Origin: CAYYNP01 sp964472545
GTDB lineage: Bacteria; Planctomycetota; Planctomycetia; Pirellulales; Thermoguttaceae
Direction: 5' to 3'
DNA length: 31,282 bases
Assembly: GCA_964472545.1 (NCBI GenBank)
Contig: CAYYNP010000091.1
Span: forward strand, 1-31,282
Positions 16,401-24,212 of this stretch are shown here, piece after piece. The stretch's first letter is position 1. Each line of letters opens with the position of its first letter. The position numbers and the translations under genes were made by a program. Below the pieces are notes generated by a model that worked only from the letters and a program-made list of their open reading frames with translations, had not been told where the DNA came from and did not search any database.

Positions 16401-19400
16401 CGTCACGGTGGCCGTGGCGTCCGGCGTCGATCCCTACGCGTTCGATATCGATTTCGCCTTTGCGGTGGCCCCGCCGGTGAACCTGTTCCAGGTGAGCACT
16501 CCCGGCATCAACGAGGAGCAACTGGGGCGGCTGCGGGCGATCCTCGACAGCGTAGCGGGGCAAATGCGCGGCGAGGCTTACGGGATCATGTACTCCCAGT
16601 TCGACGCCGAGCCGACCTACGGGCCGGAGAACATCGTCGCCAGCGACGTGGTCGTCAACTCCTTCCGCGACGGCACCAACGAACGCTACCTGATCGCCTT
16701 CGATTCGGAAGTCGACGGCGGGACGATCGGCATCAATGTTGCTCACATGTACGTTCCCGGGTCGGAGCAAGTCTCTGCCGCGATCGTGTCGAACAACGGC
16801 GTGCTGAACCGTTTCGACACGGGCGAGAGCATCAAGTCCGCCTTGCAGGGCGCCGTTCGCACCGGCGTGAATTGGCCGCCACCGTTGAACGAAGGGCCGG
16901 TCGACGTCCGCGAGGTAAGACTCGCGGAACTCCAGGCCCGCGAAGGGACCGACTGGGACATCCTGGCCCTCGGGATCGACCCACTGGAGGAGGTCGTCTA
17001 CGAGGTGACCTTCCAGGGCGAGGTCCACGACACGATGATGACGATTTGGCTCGGGGCCAACGGCTTGACGCTGCCGCCGGTCCCCGAGGTCCAAACCCTG
17101 ACGGCCTCGGTCGCCACGCCGGGCTGGTTCGCGCTGAAGGTCGGCAAGGAAGAGACCGAGGACATCCTCTACGACGCCGCCAATCTGGGCACCACGGCCG
17201 CCGCCATCGGGAACCAACTGGAAGACGCCGGTTTCGACGGCGTCCAGGTGGCCTACGATGCGGCCGGCCCCCCGGACACGTTTGTGGTCACGTTTGCTGG
17301 CGATAGCGCCGGCGAAGACCACCCTGCGATCACCCTGGCCACGGCCAACGACCACAGCGCAGCCGACGGCGACGTCTTATTGCTCGGCAATATCGTCTCC
17401 TCCGAAACGACCAAGGGCGACGAGCCCGAGCCGGCCGATCCGCTGTTCTTCGAGCACACCATGGCCGACGAGGGCACCGTCCAGACCGGGGCCTCGATCG
17501 GGATGGAGCCGGACGGCGATTTTGTGGTCGCCTGGACCCAAGAGACGACGCTCTTCGGCGACAACGAGATCTTCTATCGCCGGTTTGAGGAAGACACCGA
17601 CACGGCCGGCCCCCGGGTGGCCGACTTGGTTGCCCCGGACGGCACGCGGACCGTCGACGGTGGCCGCTTCCCCACGACCGACGGCCTGCAGCACCTGGTC
17701 TTGACGTTCGACGAAGAGATGCTCGTGGTGGCGGACGTCGAGACACAACTGGCCGCGATGGGCATCGCCCCGGAAGACGCCTCCGACGCCCTGATCAGCC
17801 AGCTCTCGCGGAACTACTCCGACAGCGTGACCAATCCGAACAACTACTCCCTGTTGCGCGGCACCACGCTGCTGGGCGGCGTGATCTCGGAGATCCAGTT
17901 CGGCATGAACAAGGCGGCCGACCTGGCGGTTGAATACGGGCTGAATCCGATCCCCACCAACAAATGGGAGGCGGTGATCACCTTCGACGCCGACGCCTTT
18001 ACGGCGGAGTTGGAGCCGCTGCCGGTCGGTACCTACACGATCCAAGTGAAGCATCCCATCCCGGCCTCGTCGACCAGCCAAGGCCAGAGCGGTGTCCGCG
18101 ACAAGTCGCGCAATCCGCTGAACCACACCGGATTCCAACCCGGCGGCACCGACTACGCGCGCAGCTTCTCGGTGGTCATCGGCATCGGCCCGGGCGCCCC
18201 CGGGGCCCCGGATGAGGAGGCCGAAGACGACCCGATCAACGTCACCCAAGTGGGCGACCAGAACGACCCGGCTGTGGCCATCAGCGCCGACGGGACCTAT
18301 ATGGTCGTTTGGGTCAACGTCAACCCGACGATCTTCGAGGAAAGCGAGATCATCGGCCAACGGTTCAGCAGCTTGGGCGAGGCGATCGGTCCGGAGTTTA
18401 TCGTCAACACTTACGAGGTCGGGCCGCAGATCGAGCCGGCCATCGCGATGGACGACGAAGGCAATTTTGTGGTCGCCTGGTCGGGTCAGGGCGACATCGA
18501 CGACTCGGGGGTATTCATCCGGCGGTTCGACCAGTTTGCCCGGCCGTTGGGCGCGCAACTCCGCGTCAATCAATACCGCGACAGCAACCAAGACGCCCCC
18601 GGCGTGGCAATGGACGACACCGGCAACTTCGTGGTCACCTGGACCAGCTTCGGCCAGGACGGCGATCTCGACGGCGTCTTTGCCCGGCGCTACAATTCCT
18701 TCGGCGTGGCCCAAGGCGACGAGTTCCAGGTGAACACCTTCACCCCTCATCGTCAGGACGAGTCGGCCGCGGCTATGGACGCCGACGGCGACTTCGTGGT
18801 CATCTGGGAGAGCGACAGCCAAGACGGCAACTCGCTGGGCGTTTTCGGTCAGCTTTACGACGACACCGGCACCGCGGTGGGCGACGAGTTCCGCGTGAAC
18901 TCCTACACCAACGACAAGCAGCTCGCGGCGGACGTCGACATGGCCCCGGACGGCAGCTTCGTGGCCACCTGGGCCAGCTTCCTGCAGGACGGCAGCGGCT
19001 ACGGCGTTTACGCCCGACGCTACGACGCCGCGGGCAACTCGCTGGGCGACGGCGAGTTCCGCGTCAACGAAACGACCGAACTCTGGCAATCGGATCCGGT
19101 GGTGGGCGTGTCGAAGGCCGGCGACTTCTCGATCGCCTGGACCACCTTCAACCAGGACGACGAAGACCTGCGCGACGACGGCATCTTCGCGCGGATGTAC
19201 ATGGCCGACGGCACCGACTTCCTCGACGAAGATACGCTACTGCCGCTGGGCGAGTTCCAAGTCAACGCCACCACCCAGGGCGATCAGGTCACGCCGACCA
19301 TCGCCCGCGACACCATCAGCGGCGACTACGCCGTGGTGTGGGTCGGGCCCAATAGCGACGACGATTTCTTCTACACCGATATTTTCGCCCGCCTCTTGGA

Positions 19401-21024
19401 CCCACCGGTGGAGCGCCTGGTGGTCAACCCCGAGGGCGTTGTCCAGACCGCGCTGGTGTTGGAGGGCCGCCCCGGCGACAACGTCTTCGAGTTCAACCTC
19501 GGCGATTCGCCCAACGAGCGCACCGTGACGCTCAACGGGACCGAGTACTTCGTCGATCCGCAGATCGAGATGATCGAATACCACGGCTGGAACGCTCACG
19601 ACGCGGTGTTGCTGACCGGCACCGACGCCGACGACTCGCTCGAGTTGTGGGCCAACGACGGGATCTTCCGCGGCAGCGGTTTCACGGTCACCATCAGCGA
19701 CGTCGAGTCGGTCACCGTCGACGCGCTGGGCGGCAACGACACCGCCACGCTCTACGACTCCGCGGGCGACGATCTGTTCCTCAACAACCCCGGCTCGGCC
19801 GTGATGGTCCTGCTCGAGGGCACCCACACCGCCAACGGCTTCGAGACGGTCACCGCCCATTCCAACGTTGGTGGAGAAGACACCGCCAAGCTGTTCGACT
19901 CGACCGGCCGGGATACGCTGATCGCGCTGCCCGGCTACGCGCGGCTCTCGGGCAATGGGTTGACCGCCGTGGCCGGCGGGTTCGATCAAGTTCACGCCTT
20001 CGCCACTCGCGGCGGATTCAACGTAGCCAAGATGTTCGATTCGGCCCAGGACGACACCTTCCGTAGCTCGGACCTGCAAGGCGAACTGTTCGGCCCGGGC
20101 TATTACAACCGGGCCAAGGGGTTCACCCAGGTCCACGCCTATGCCTCCGCGGGCCACGACGTGGCCACCATGAACGGTTCCACCGGCGACGACCTCTTCG
20201 ACGCCAACCCCACCCAGGCCGCGTTCTACGGCGACGGCTTCTACAATCGGGCCAAACACTTCGAGGAGGTCATCGCCTCCGGCAACGCCGGCGGCTACGA
20301 CGAAGCACGACTGCACGACTCGCCCGGCAAAGACAAACTGGTCGCCACGCCGATCATGGCGGCCCTCTACGGCGACGGCTTCTTCAACCGGGTCAATCAA
20401 TTCGATCAGGTCGAGGCTTACGCCACGGCCGGCGGGTACGACGTGGCCAAGTTGTTCGATTCGCCGGACAACGACCTGTTCGTCTCCACGCCGGTCTTCG
20501 GAGCGCTGACCGGCGACGACTTCAACAACCGGGCGGAGCGGTTCGAGGGCGTACACGCCTACGCCACGGCCGGCGGCTACGACGTGGCCAAGATGTTCGA
20601 TTCCGCCGGCAACGATCGCTTCGACGGTTCGCCCGCGCAGGGTGTCTTGCAGGGCCAGGGATTCTACAATCGGGCCAAGCAGTTCGAGAGCGTCCACGGA
20701 TACGCCACCGCCGGCGGAGTCGACGACGCCTACCTGTACGACGCGTCTACGGACGACACCTACGTCGGCACGGGCCAGTTCAGCTCGCTGGCCGGCGACG
20801 GCTTTTACAACCGTGTGAAGTACTTCGAGAACGTCCACGCCCACGCCGACCGCGGCGGAACCGATACGGCGATGCTCTACGACGCCGCGTTGAACGACCC
20901 CGGCAACGCGTCTCGGCTGGCATGGCTCTACCAGTTCGAGAGTGCCTTCACCTCCACCGGCTCCTCCAACGACGAGCCGGTCCAACAAGCGATCGACGAG
21001 GTCCTCACCGCGTACTGGCCGTAG
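13417..21024 (+). CDS. Giant LEPR-XLL modular surface protein (about 2535 aa)
   Basis: The very large extracellular protein has a basic N-terminus and the export-associated motif LDPLEARRLLS (residues 41-51). It is built from repeated modules. (1) About four beta-modules of 90-110 residues, pattern 'xQxLTxxxxxxGxFxLxxG...AxxIQxAL', near 13800-14230, 15497-15830, 16200-16500 and 17090-17350. (2) Repeats of about 50 residues with 'AMDxDGDFVVTWxS...GVFARRxD', twice near 14750-15300 and as a dense array at 18238-19404. (3) A bacterial Ig-like domain at about 17620-18180. (4) A C-terminal array of about 47-residue units at 19729-20886. Asp/Gly richness suggests calcium binding. No enzyme domain or anchor was seen. 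ATG 13417 is preferred over 13408 because AAGGA lies 9 bases upstream. A structural or adhesive role is inferred. Confidence 0.88.
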   Translation: MSLFAMPKLQRLASNLRTARARLFGRRCRNLVAARYRSLQLDPLEARRLLSVSPTDMFDVLVSTPPAGAQTTITAQSVATDHDGDFVVVWTRSDEVPLDPLNNPYIDPETGFALTDTNIYAKYLTDEVQRITLPEEVLIDSDNDPTTVARVALTYGGNEVQKVNFSTTYPADFMLSGWFSEGTLFGDYALSFDLDGSGTIDVGETTALIAFSEFGDAADNALAMQDALQALSLAPGDALSNVTVTALNPYDYSVEFVGQEGIDQPDLIPDPAAMMEATGLTAAGFAYLPAVFVTTTRVPVEIPNIPVYTNNAKATADRITEAFEFYTFDSFDVPPPAGNAVMPEVTRSILPRVSVASVRTADDPDGLRTFDITFTSDSGKSTTTGNLGKLDHPELLVAAVDDAADPLVLPIDVVQTMKQSSPEFRVNPEEPDDPFTILPDVYDQSNPAVAMDADGDFIITWQSEVPNSENFGSVTDIFARRFSPVGVVDEAEVAFWTDTDLDGTADPIQSVKPLEAPDDDNLERSDPGNFTFRVNTMTANAQTTPHVAMDDDGDFIVTWASTGQPISFFNGILARRFDRDGAPIGIEWLVNVEDTEIHVDPFVALSHDGHFMITWVLDPLPGRGAIQGEIYNPQGLVLIEQFTATTGASGPTAAFDMANNFLMGWDQGRDTDNIGITSLGSYSRMHQLYIDEIQELTITPDVPGADIEGYFQLDVGGEVSSSILFQAIDPAAAVGEIQKAMTGLGFTEVQVEVSPSTPDDFAYQITFRGDRPGANQPEMVFVNGSLAATATVTTTQDAGIGDTATPIRNEFRANSATLNAGNPEPAAWPLLQFGNQVSVDADGDVTISYEGFAPDISENVMLFGTYFDELINADKNADLLPYFDGFLPADVLGFPGSNWSVTGVIEEILIDAGPATTGTPLDATITVTGLPDFQTLTIDGGGVDPLTGEFQLEMPTGFFTPPLQTAPIQFDSANAFGTAANIQAAVAALSADYVGVTVAVASGVDPYAFDIDFAFAVAPPVNLFQVSTPGINEEQLGRLRAILDSVAGQMRGEAYGIMYSQFDAEPTYGPENIVASDVVVNSFRDGTNERYLIAFDSEVDGGTIGINVAHMYVPGSEQVSAAIVSNNGVLNRFDTGESIKSALQGAVRTGVNWPPPLNEGPVDVREVRLAELQAREGTDWDILALGIDPLEEVVYEVTFQGEVHDTMMTIWLGANGLTLPPVPEVQTLTASVATPGWFALKVGKEETEDILYDAANLGTTAAAIGNQLEDAGFDGVQVAYDAAGPPDTFVVTFAGDSAGEDHPAITLATANDHSAADGDVLLLGNIVSSETTKGDEPEPADPLFFEHTMADEGTVQTGASIGMEPDGDFVVAWTQETTLFGDNEIFYRRFEEDTDTAGPRVADLVAPDGTRTVDGGRFPTTDGLQHLVLTFDEEMLVVADVETQLAAMGIAPEDASDALISQLSRNYSDSVTNPNNYSLLRGTTLLGGVISEIQFGMNKAADLAVEYGLNPIPTNKWEAVITFDADAFTAELEPLPVGTYTIQVKHPIPASSTSQGQSGVRDKSRNPLNHTGFQPGGTDYARSFSVVIGIGPGAPGAPDEEAEDDPINVTQVGDQNDPAVAISADGTYMVVWVNVNPTIFEESEIIGQRFSSLGEAIGPEFIVNTYEVGPQIEPAIAMDDEGNFVVAWSGQGDIDDSGVFIRRFDQFARPLGAQLRVNQYRDSNQDAPGVAMDDTGNFVVTWTSFGQDGDLDGVFARRYNSFGVAQGDEFQVNTFTPHRQDESAAAMDADGDFVVIWESDSQDGNSLGVFGQLYDDTGTAVGDEFRVNSYTNDKQLAADVDMAPDGSFVATWASFLQDGSGYGVYARRYDAAGNSLGDGEFRVNETTELWQSDPVVGVSKAGDFSIAWTTFNQDDEDLRDDGIFARMYMADGTDFLDEDTLLPLGEFQVNATTQGDQVTPTIARDTISGDYAVVWVGPNSDDDFFYTDIFARLLDPPVERLVVNPEGVVQTALVLEGRPGDNVFEFNLGDSPNERTVTLNGTEYFVDPQIEMIEYHGWNAHDAVLLTGTDADDSLELWANDGIFRGSGFTVTISDVESVTVDALGGNDTATLYDSAGDDLFLNNPGSAVMVLLEGTHTANGFETVTAHSNVGGEDTAKLFDSTGRDTLIALPGYARLSGNGLTAVAGGFDQVHAFATRGGFNVAKMFDSAQDDTFRSSDLQGELFGPGYYNRAKGFTQVHAYASAGHDVATMNGSTGDDLFDANPTQAAFYGDGFYNRAKHFEEVIASGNAGGYDEARLHDSPGKDKLVATPIMAALYGDGFFNRVNQFDQVEAYATAGGYDVAKLFDSPDNDLFVSTPVFGALTGDDFNNRAERFEGVHAYATAGGYDVAKMFDSAGNDRFDGSPAQGVLQGQGFYNRAKQFESVHGYATAGGVDDAYLYDASTDDTYVGTGQFSSLAGDGFYNRVKYFENVHAHADRGGTDTAMLYDAALNDPGNASRLAWLYQFESAFTSTGSSNDEPVQQAIDEVLTAYWP
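18238..19404 (+). repeat. Array of ~50-residue DGDFVVTW repeats
   Basis: Seven consecutive coding units follow the pattern 'QxxPxVAMDxxGxFVVxWxSxxQDGxxxGVFARRYDxxGxxxGxEFxVN'. Clear copies begin near 18238, 18420, 18580, 18740, 18910, 19070 and 19260. Related single copies occur near 14750 and 15050. Such units are widespread in large planctomycete and cyanobacterial surface proteins and are probably beta-propeller-like or beta-solenoid blades. Confidence 0.8.
19729..20886 (+). repeat. Array of ~47-residue 'GGxDxAKLFDSxxND' repeats
   Basis: Eight full units and a partial ninth are found in the last sixth of the giant gene, with a mean length of 46.9 residues. The pattern is 'GGxDxAKxFDSxGxDxFxxxPxxAxLxGxGFYNRAKxFExVHAYATA'. 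Units start near 19729, 19870, 20011, 20152, 20290, 20431, 20572, 20713 and 20854. The segment (F/Y)(Y/F)NR(A/V) is conserved in units 3-8. Unit-length identity is moderate at protein level and low at DNA level, so the array is not a recent amplification. Confidence 0.85.
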
Positions 21025-21025
21025 T

Positions 21026-21038
21026 GCGGCGGTGCCGC
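21026..21038 (+). terminator. Small hairpin after the giant gene
   Basis: GCGGC (21026-21030) pairs with GCCGC (21034-21038) around GGT directly after the stop codon. There is no T-run, so it is only a weak terminator candidate. Confidence 0.25.
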
Positions 21039-21118
21039 CCAAAACGGTGCCTGCCCAAAGACGATGACCGCCTGAAACGATGAGCCGCATCTGGCCCACC
21101 GGCGCTTGCCGTTCTCGG

Positions 21119-21147
21119 TTGACACGGTCGCCCCCGGCCCTTCCAAT
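21119..21147 (+). promoter_or_regulatory. Promoter candidate of the phosphodiesterase gene
   Basis: A perfect TTGACA (21119-21124) is 17 bases upstream of TCCAAT (21142-21147; 4 of 6). The start codon lies 71 bases further, with GGAG at 21209-21212 as ribosome binding site. Confidence 0.5.
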
Positions 21148-21218
21148 GGTGATGCCGTTCACCGCATCGGGCCGGATGGGTTCCGGTGGGGAGTTCTGGT
21201 GAACTTCCGGAGTGTAGT

Positions 21219-22064
21219 ATGAGCCGATCTCGACGCTCGTCTGCCCGGCCGCTTGGCGGCCTGGGCGTGCTTGCCTTTCTGACCGTCGTTTCGGGAGCCT
21301 TGGCGATGGCCGACGGCGTGGAAATCGTGGCCCATCGTGGGGCATCGTACTCGGCGCCGGAGAATACGCTGGCGGCAGTGAACCTGGGCTGGCGACGCGG
21401 GGCAGACGCCGTCGAGATCGACGTCTATCTGAGCCGCGACCGTCGGATCGTCGTGATCCACGACAAGGACACGAAACGGACTGCCGGCGTCGATCGGCAG
21501 GTGAACCGAATGACGCTGGCAGAGCTGAAGACGCTCGACGTGGGGCGCTATCGAGGGCCGCAGTTTGCCGGCGAGAGAATCCCCACGCTCGAAGAAGTCC
21601 TGGCGACCATCCCCAACGGAAAACGGCTGCTGATCGAGATCAAATGCGGGCCGGAAATCGTGCCGGAGTTGAAGCGCGTGCTGGCGGCTGCGGGCAAGCA
21701 GCCCGCCCAAACGGCCGTGATCTCCTTCGACTTCGCCGTGGTCACTGCCGCCAAGAAGGCCCTGCCGCAATTGTGTGTGATGTGGCTGCTGGGCACGACC
21801 CCCAAACGCGACGAGCAGACCGGCAAGGTGCTGGTGACGCTGGCCGAGCGGATCGAGCAGTGCCGCCGCGGCGGCTTGGACGGCCTGAGCTTCTCGCGCG
21901 AGAGTGCGCTGAGCCCCGAGTTTGTCCGGCAGGTTCACGACGCCGGCTTGCAGCTTCACGTGTGGACCGTCAACTCGGCCGAAGAAGCCCGACGGCTGCG
22001 CGATTGTGGCGTCGACTCGATCACCACCGATCGGCCGGGATGGCTGCGGGAGCAACTCGAGTAG
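21219..22064 (+). CDS. Secreted glycerophosphodiester phosphodiesterase
   Basis: The 281-residue protein belongs to the GDPD family, which hydrolyses glycerophosphodiesters to glycerol 3-phosphate and an alcohol. A signal peptide covers about residues 1-31 (GGLGVLAFLTVVSGALAMAD). The TIM-barrel active site is complete: VAHRG (His39, Arg40), PENT (Glu48), EIDVYLSRD (Glu66, Asp68), VVIHD (His81), and LLIEIKCG further on. The C-terminal strand TVNSAEEARRLRDCGVDSIT with TDRPGWL is typical. The enzyme acts in the periplasm or at the surface, probably recycling phospholipid head groups. GGAG lies 6 bases before ATG 21219. It is a single-gene unit, as the next gene is convergent. Confidence 0.9.
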   Translation: MSRSRRSSARPLGGLGVLAFLTVVSGALAMADGVEIVAHRGASYSAPENTLAAVNLGWRRGADAVEIDVYLSRDRRIVVIHDKDTKRTAGVDRQVNRMTLAELKTLDVGRYRGPQFAGERIPTLEEVLATIPNGKRLLIEIKCGPEIVPELKRVLAAAGKQPAQTAVISFDFAVVTAAKKALPQLCVMWLLGTTPKRDEQTGKVLVTLAERIEQCRRGGLDGLSFSRESALSPEFVRQVHDAGLQLHVWTVNSAEEARRLRDCGVDSITTDRPGWLREQLE

Positions 22065-22080
22065 AAGAGGGGGGATGTAG

Positions 22081-22134
22081 ATTGCAAATTGCAAATTGAG
22101 AATTGCAAATCGAGAATTGCAAATTGCAAATTGA
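22081..22134. repeat. AT-rich tandem repeats of ATTGCAA
   Basis: Six or seven overlapping copies of ATTGCAAAT-like words are separated by GAGA or CGAGA (for example ATTGCAAATTGAGA, then ATTGCAAATCGAGA). The 54-base block stands out against GC-rich surroundings and sits just behind the phosphodiesterase stop codon, between convergent genes. All units are 7 or 14 bases; there are no unique spacers, so it is not CRISPR. Confidence 0.85.
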
Positions 22135-22175
22135 AGAGCATCGAAGCAGGGCAGGCGTAGATATCGTGGTTTAGC

Positions 22176-22194
22176 AGCCGCCGGCACGGCGGCT
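22176..22194. terminator. Hairpin between convergent genes
   Basis: AGCCGCCG (22176-22183) and CGGCGGCT (22187-22194) form a perfect 8-bp stem with a 3-base loop. It could end transcripts from either side. No long T-run follows. Confidence 0.4.
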
Positions 22195-22212
22195 TCTGCA
22201 GGAGGTTCGGGG

Positions 22213-22236
22213 CGCGACCACCGGTCGCGGCTTTAT
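22213..22236 (-). repeat. Palindromic 3' element, copy 1
   Basis: CGCGACC (22213-22219) pairs with GGTCGCG (22223-22229) and is followed by GCTTTAT, which holds the TAA stop (minus strand) of the TIM-barrel gene. The string GCGACCAC...GCGGCTTTAT recurs at 23259-23282, at the end of the next minus-strand gene. Confidence 0.6.
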
Positions 22237-23195
22237 TTCACCAGGGCAAACGCCTTCTTCATCGCCGCGGCGGTGGCGGCGACGGCTTGCTCGGCGGGCA
22301 TCTCGCGCAGGGCTTGGTTGAACGGCTCGGCGCGGATCGGGCCGTCGTAGCCGATCTTGACCAGTGCGCCGAGGAATACCTTCAGGTCGATCACGCCGGT
22401 GGCCGCCGGCAGCTCGCGGCGCAGGTCGACCTGCTCGTCCAGCGGCACGCCTGCCGGGGCGTCGTTGAGGTCGCAGGCAACCACGTCGTCGTTTTCCAGC
22501 GTGAGCAGATCGGCCTCGCTCTCCCGGGCGTTGTACCAGTGCCAGGCGTCGAGCGTGATACCCACGTTGTCGCAACCGATCTCAGCGATCAGGTCCTTGG
22601 TCTCGGCCATCGTATGCACGAACGGGTGTTGCGTGGCGGTCCAGGACGTTTTGGGGCCGACGTACTCGAGCCCCAACCGCTGACCGTGATCGCCGAGCGC
22701 CTTGGCCACCTCGCGCAGCCGGCGGGCGTGCTGACGGAAGTTGGCCATGTAGGTCATGTCGCGATGGCAGGGCGTGAGCCACGTACCGACGCGAGTCACA
22801 CCGGCGCGGCGCAGCCCGGCGGCCAAATCGGGTAACCGTTGCATGCCGGCGCGAAATGCGTCGTCGCCGCCGCGGAAGTTCACCGATAATCCGGCGGCCC
22901 CCCAGGCGAGTCCCTTGGCCTTCATGTCCATCGCCAGTTCGTCGAGTTCGCCGGCAGACAGCCCGGCGAGGAAGCCGGCCGACGGCCCGACCGACTCGAA
23001 GCCGTGCTCCGCCGCCAGTCGGATCGCTTCGCGCTGGTCGGCCCGAACGCCGATCGCGCCGCAGGCCAGATCTAAGGTGAATTTGCGTTTCGGTTCGGCG
23101 GCGACGGCCGGCCGTCCGAAGGCGGAAAGCCCCACGGCGCCAACGCCTACGGCGGCCGCGTGTTTGAGGAATCGACGGCGATCGAGCGCGTTCAC
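22233..23195 (-). CDS. Tat-exported sugar isomerase/epimerase-like TIM barrel
   Basis: The 320-residue protein has a twin-arginine signal (DRRRFLKHAAAVGVGAVGLS, residues 5-24) ending near AVAAEP. The mature part is an AP-endonuclease-2 family TIM barrel, as in xylose isomerase and sugar phosphate isomerases/epimerases. Likely metal ligands are the acids and histidines in LGLEYVGPK, ITLDAWHWYN, CDLNDAP and the C-terminal RAEPFNQ. Many planctomycete proteins of this type work in periplasmic keto-sugar breakdown; the substrate here is unknown. GTG 23195 is preferred because GGGAGG lies 6 bases upstream; the TTG at 23210 would place the Shine-Dalgarno sequence inside the gene. It is 83 bases downstream of the MBL gene in the same direction. 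Confidence 0.85.
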   Translation of the reverse strand: MNALDRRRFLKHAAAVGVGAVGLSAFGRPAVAAEPKRKFTLDLACGAIGVRADQREAIRLAAEHGFESVGPSAGFLAGLSAGELDELAMDMKAKGLAWGAAGLSVNFRGGDDAFRAGMQRLPDLAAGLRRAGVTRVGTWLTPCHRDMTYMANFRQHARRLREVAKALGDHGQRLGLEYVGPKTSWTATQHPFVHTMAETKDLIAEIGCDNVGITLDAWHWYNARESEADLLTLENDDVVACDLNDAPAGVPLDEQVDLRRELPAATGVIDLKVFLGALVKIGYDGPIRAEPFNQALREMPAEQAVAATAAAMKKAFALVK

Positions 23196-23258
23196 GGCGT
23201 GACCTCCCAAGAGAATCGAGTTCGTCTACCGGTGCCAGAATACCGCAGATCGAACGCC

Positions 23259-23282
23259 GCGACCACAAAGCCGCGGCTTTAT
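23259..23282 (-). repeat. Palindromic 3' element, copy 2
   Basis: GCGACCAC is followed by the perfect palindrome AAAGCCGCGGCTTT (23267-23280); the TAA stop of the MBL gene lies in its edge. It shares GCGACCAC and GCGGCTTTAT with the copy at 22213-22236 and has the same position relative to its gene. Confidence 0.6.
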
Positions 23283-23932
23283 AGGCCGACGAGCGGATTG
23301 GTTCGCTTCTCTCTGTCGACGGTCGTCTCCGGGCCGTGGCCGGAGAGCAGGATCGTGTCGTCCGGCAGCGCGAAGAGCTTGTTGTGGATGCCGTCGCGGA
23401 GTTGGGTGAAACTGCCGCCGGGGAAGTCGGTCCGCCCGACGCTGCCGGCGAAGATCACGTCGCCGACGAACGCCACCAGCGGGCCACCTCCCTCCCAGAG
23501 GTAGACCACGTGGCCCGACGAATGGCCGGGGACGTGCAGCACGCGAAAATCGAGGCCGGCCGCCGAGTGGGTGTCGCCCTCGTCGACGGTCACGTCGGCC
23601 TCCGGGCTGATGATCGTCTCGCCGAGCATCTGCGAGAGATTGGCCACCGTATCGGAGAGTTTCGCCACTTCCAAGGTGCCGATCACCAGCGGGCAGTCGG
23701 GCCACTGCTGCTTGAGCGTCGCGTTGCCGCCGATGTGGTCGACGTGACCGTGCGTATTGAGAATGGCCGCCGGCGTGAGTTCGTGCGTCTGAAGGTGTGC
23801 GACGATGGCGTCCGGCTCCAATCCGGGGTCGATCACCACACAATCGGACCGGTCTGGCAGCCGAACCACGAACGTGTTCTCGCCGAACGGCATCGAGACA
23901 ATCTCGGCGACCTGGATCTCGGGGTGCTTCAC
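23279..23932 (-). CDS. MBL-fold hydrolase, glyoxalase II-like
   Basis: The 217-residue protein has the metallo-beta-lactamase fold signature THGHVDHIGG (residues 60-69), with later metal ligands in HVPGHSSGHVVY, FVGDVIFAGSVGRTDF and LLSGHGPETT. Length and motifs match the short GloB-like group, hydroxyacylglutathione hydrolases and relatives that cleave thioesters. The glutathione-binding C-terminal domain of true GloB is missing, so the substrate is uncertain. GTG 23932 is chosen because GGAG lies 8 bases upstream (TTG 23935 is also possible); the longer frame from GTG 24010 adds a segment with no family similarity. The enzyme is probably cytoplasmic. It is followed by the TIM-barrel gene on the same strand. 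Confidence 0.87.
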   Translation of the reverse strand: MKHPEIQVAEIVSMPFGENTFVVRLPDRSDCVVIDPGLEPDAIVAHLQTHELTPAAILNTHGHVDHIGGNATLKQQWPDCPLVIGTLEVAKLSDTVANLSQMLGETIISPEADVTVDEGDTHSAAGLDFRVLHVPGHSSGHVVYLWEGGGPLVAFVGDVIFAGSVGRTDFPGGSFTQLRDGIHNKLFALPDDTILLSGHGPETTVDREKRTNPLVGL

Positions 23933-24212
23933 CAACGGGTCTCCAAACGGGGTTGCTGACTGGGTAAGATGAATGGGTTGCCGGTGCGGCGTCGGACGAC
24001 CGCGTCGCACCGGTTGGGCAAGCGGCCCTCCGTCACCAAGGTATTGTAATCCCGTTGTGGAAAATACGCGATAACCGATAACGACGAGGAAGCAGCGATT
24101 GCCGTCGGGACCGATGGTCTCGGGGCCGTTGGCCGCGTACCGTGCCGATGCTCGTTACCGGCCGACTACCCGCCATGCCAGTCGCGCGTTGAACCACAAC
24201 AGGGAGGTCCCG

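Noticed and set aside
13420..21345. Very long open frames on the minus strand opposite the giant gene (e.g. 13420-15477, 15553-17355, 17377-19089, 19237-21345)
   Set aside because: They mirror the codon bias of the plus-strand gene, have Arg/Val/His/Gly-rich low-information composition, no domain and no start signals, and the plus strand has clear repeated domains.
22081..22134. CRISPR-like array
   Set aside because: Units are 7-14 bases with no unique spacers and no cas genes are present.
24099..24212. Longer N-terminus of the DUF1571 protein from TTG 24099
   Set aside because: ATG 24213 has a strong Shine-Dalgarno sequence and is followed directly by a signal peptide; the extension would bury it.
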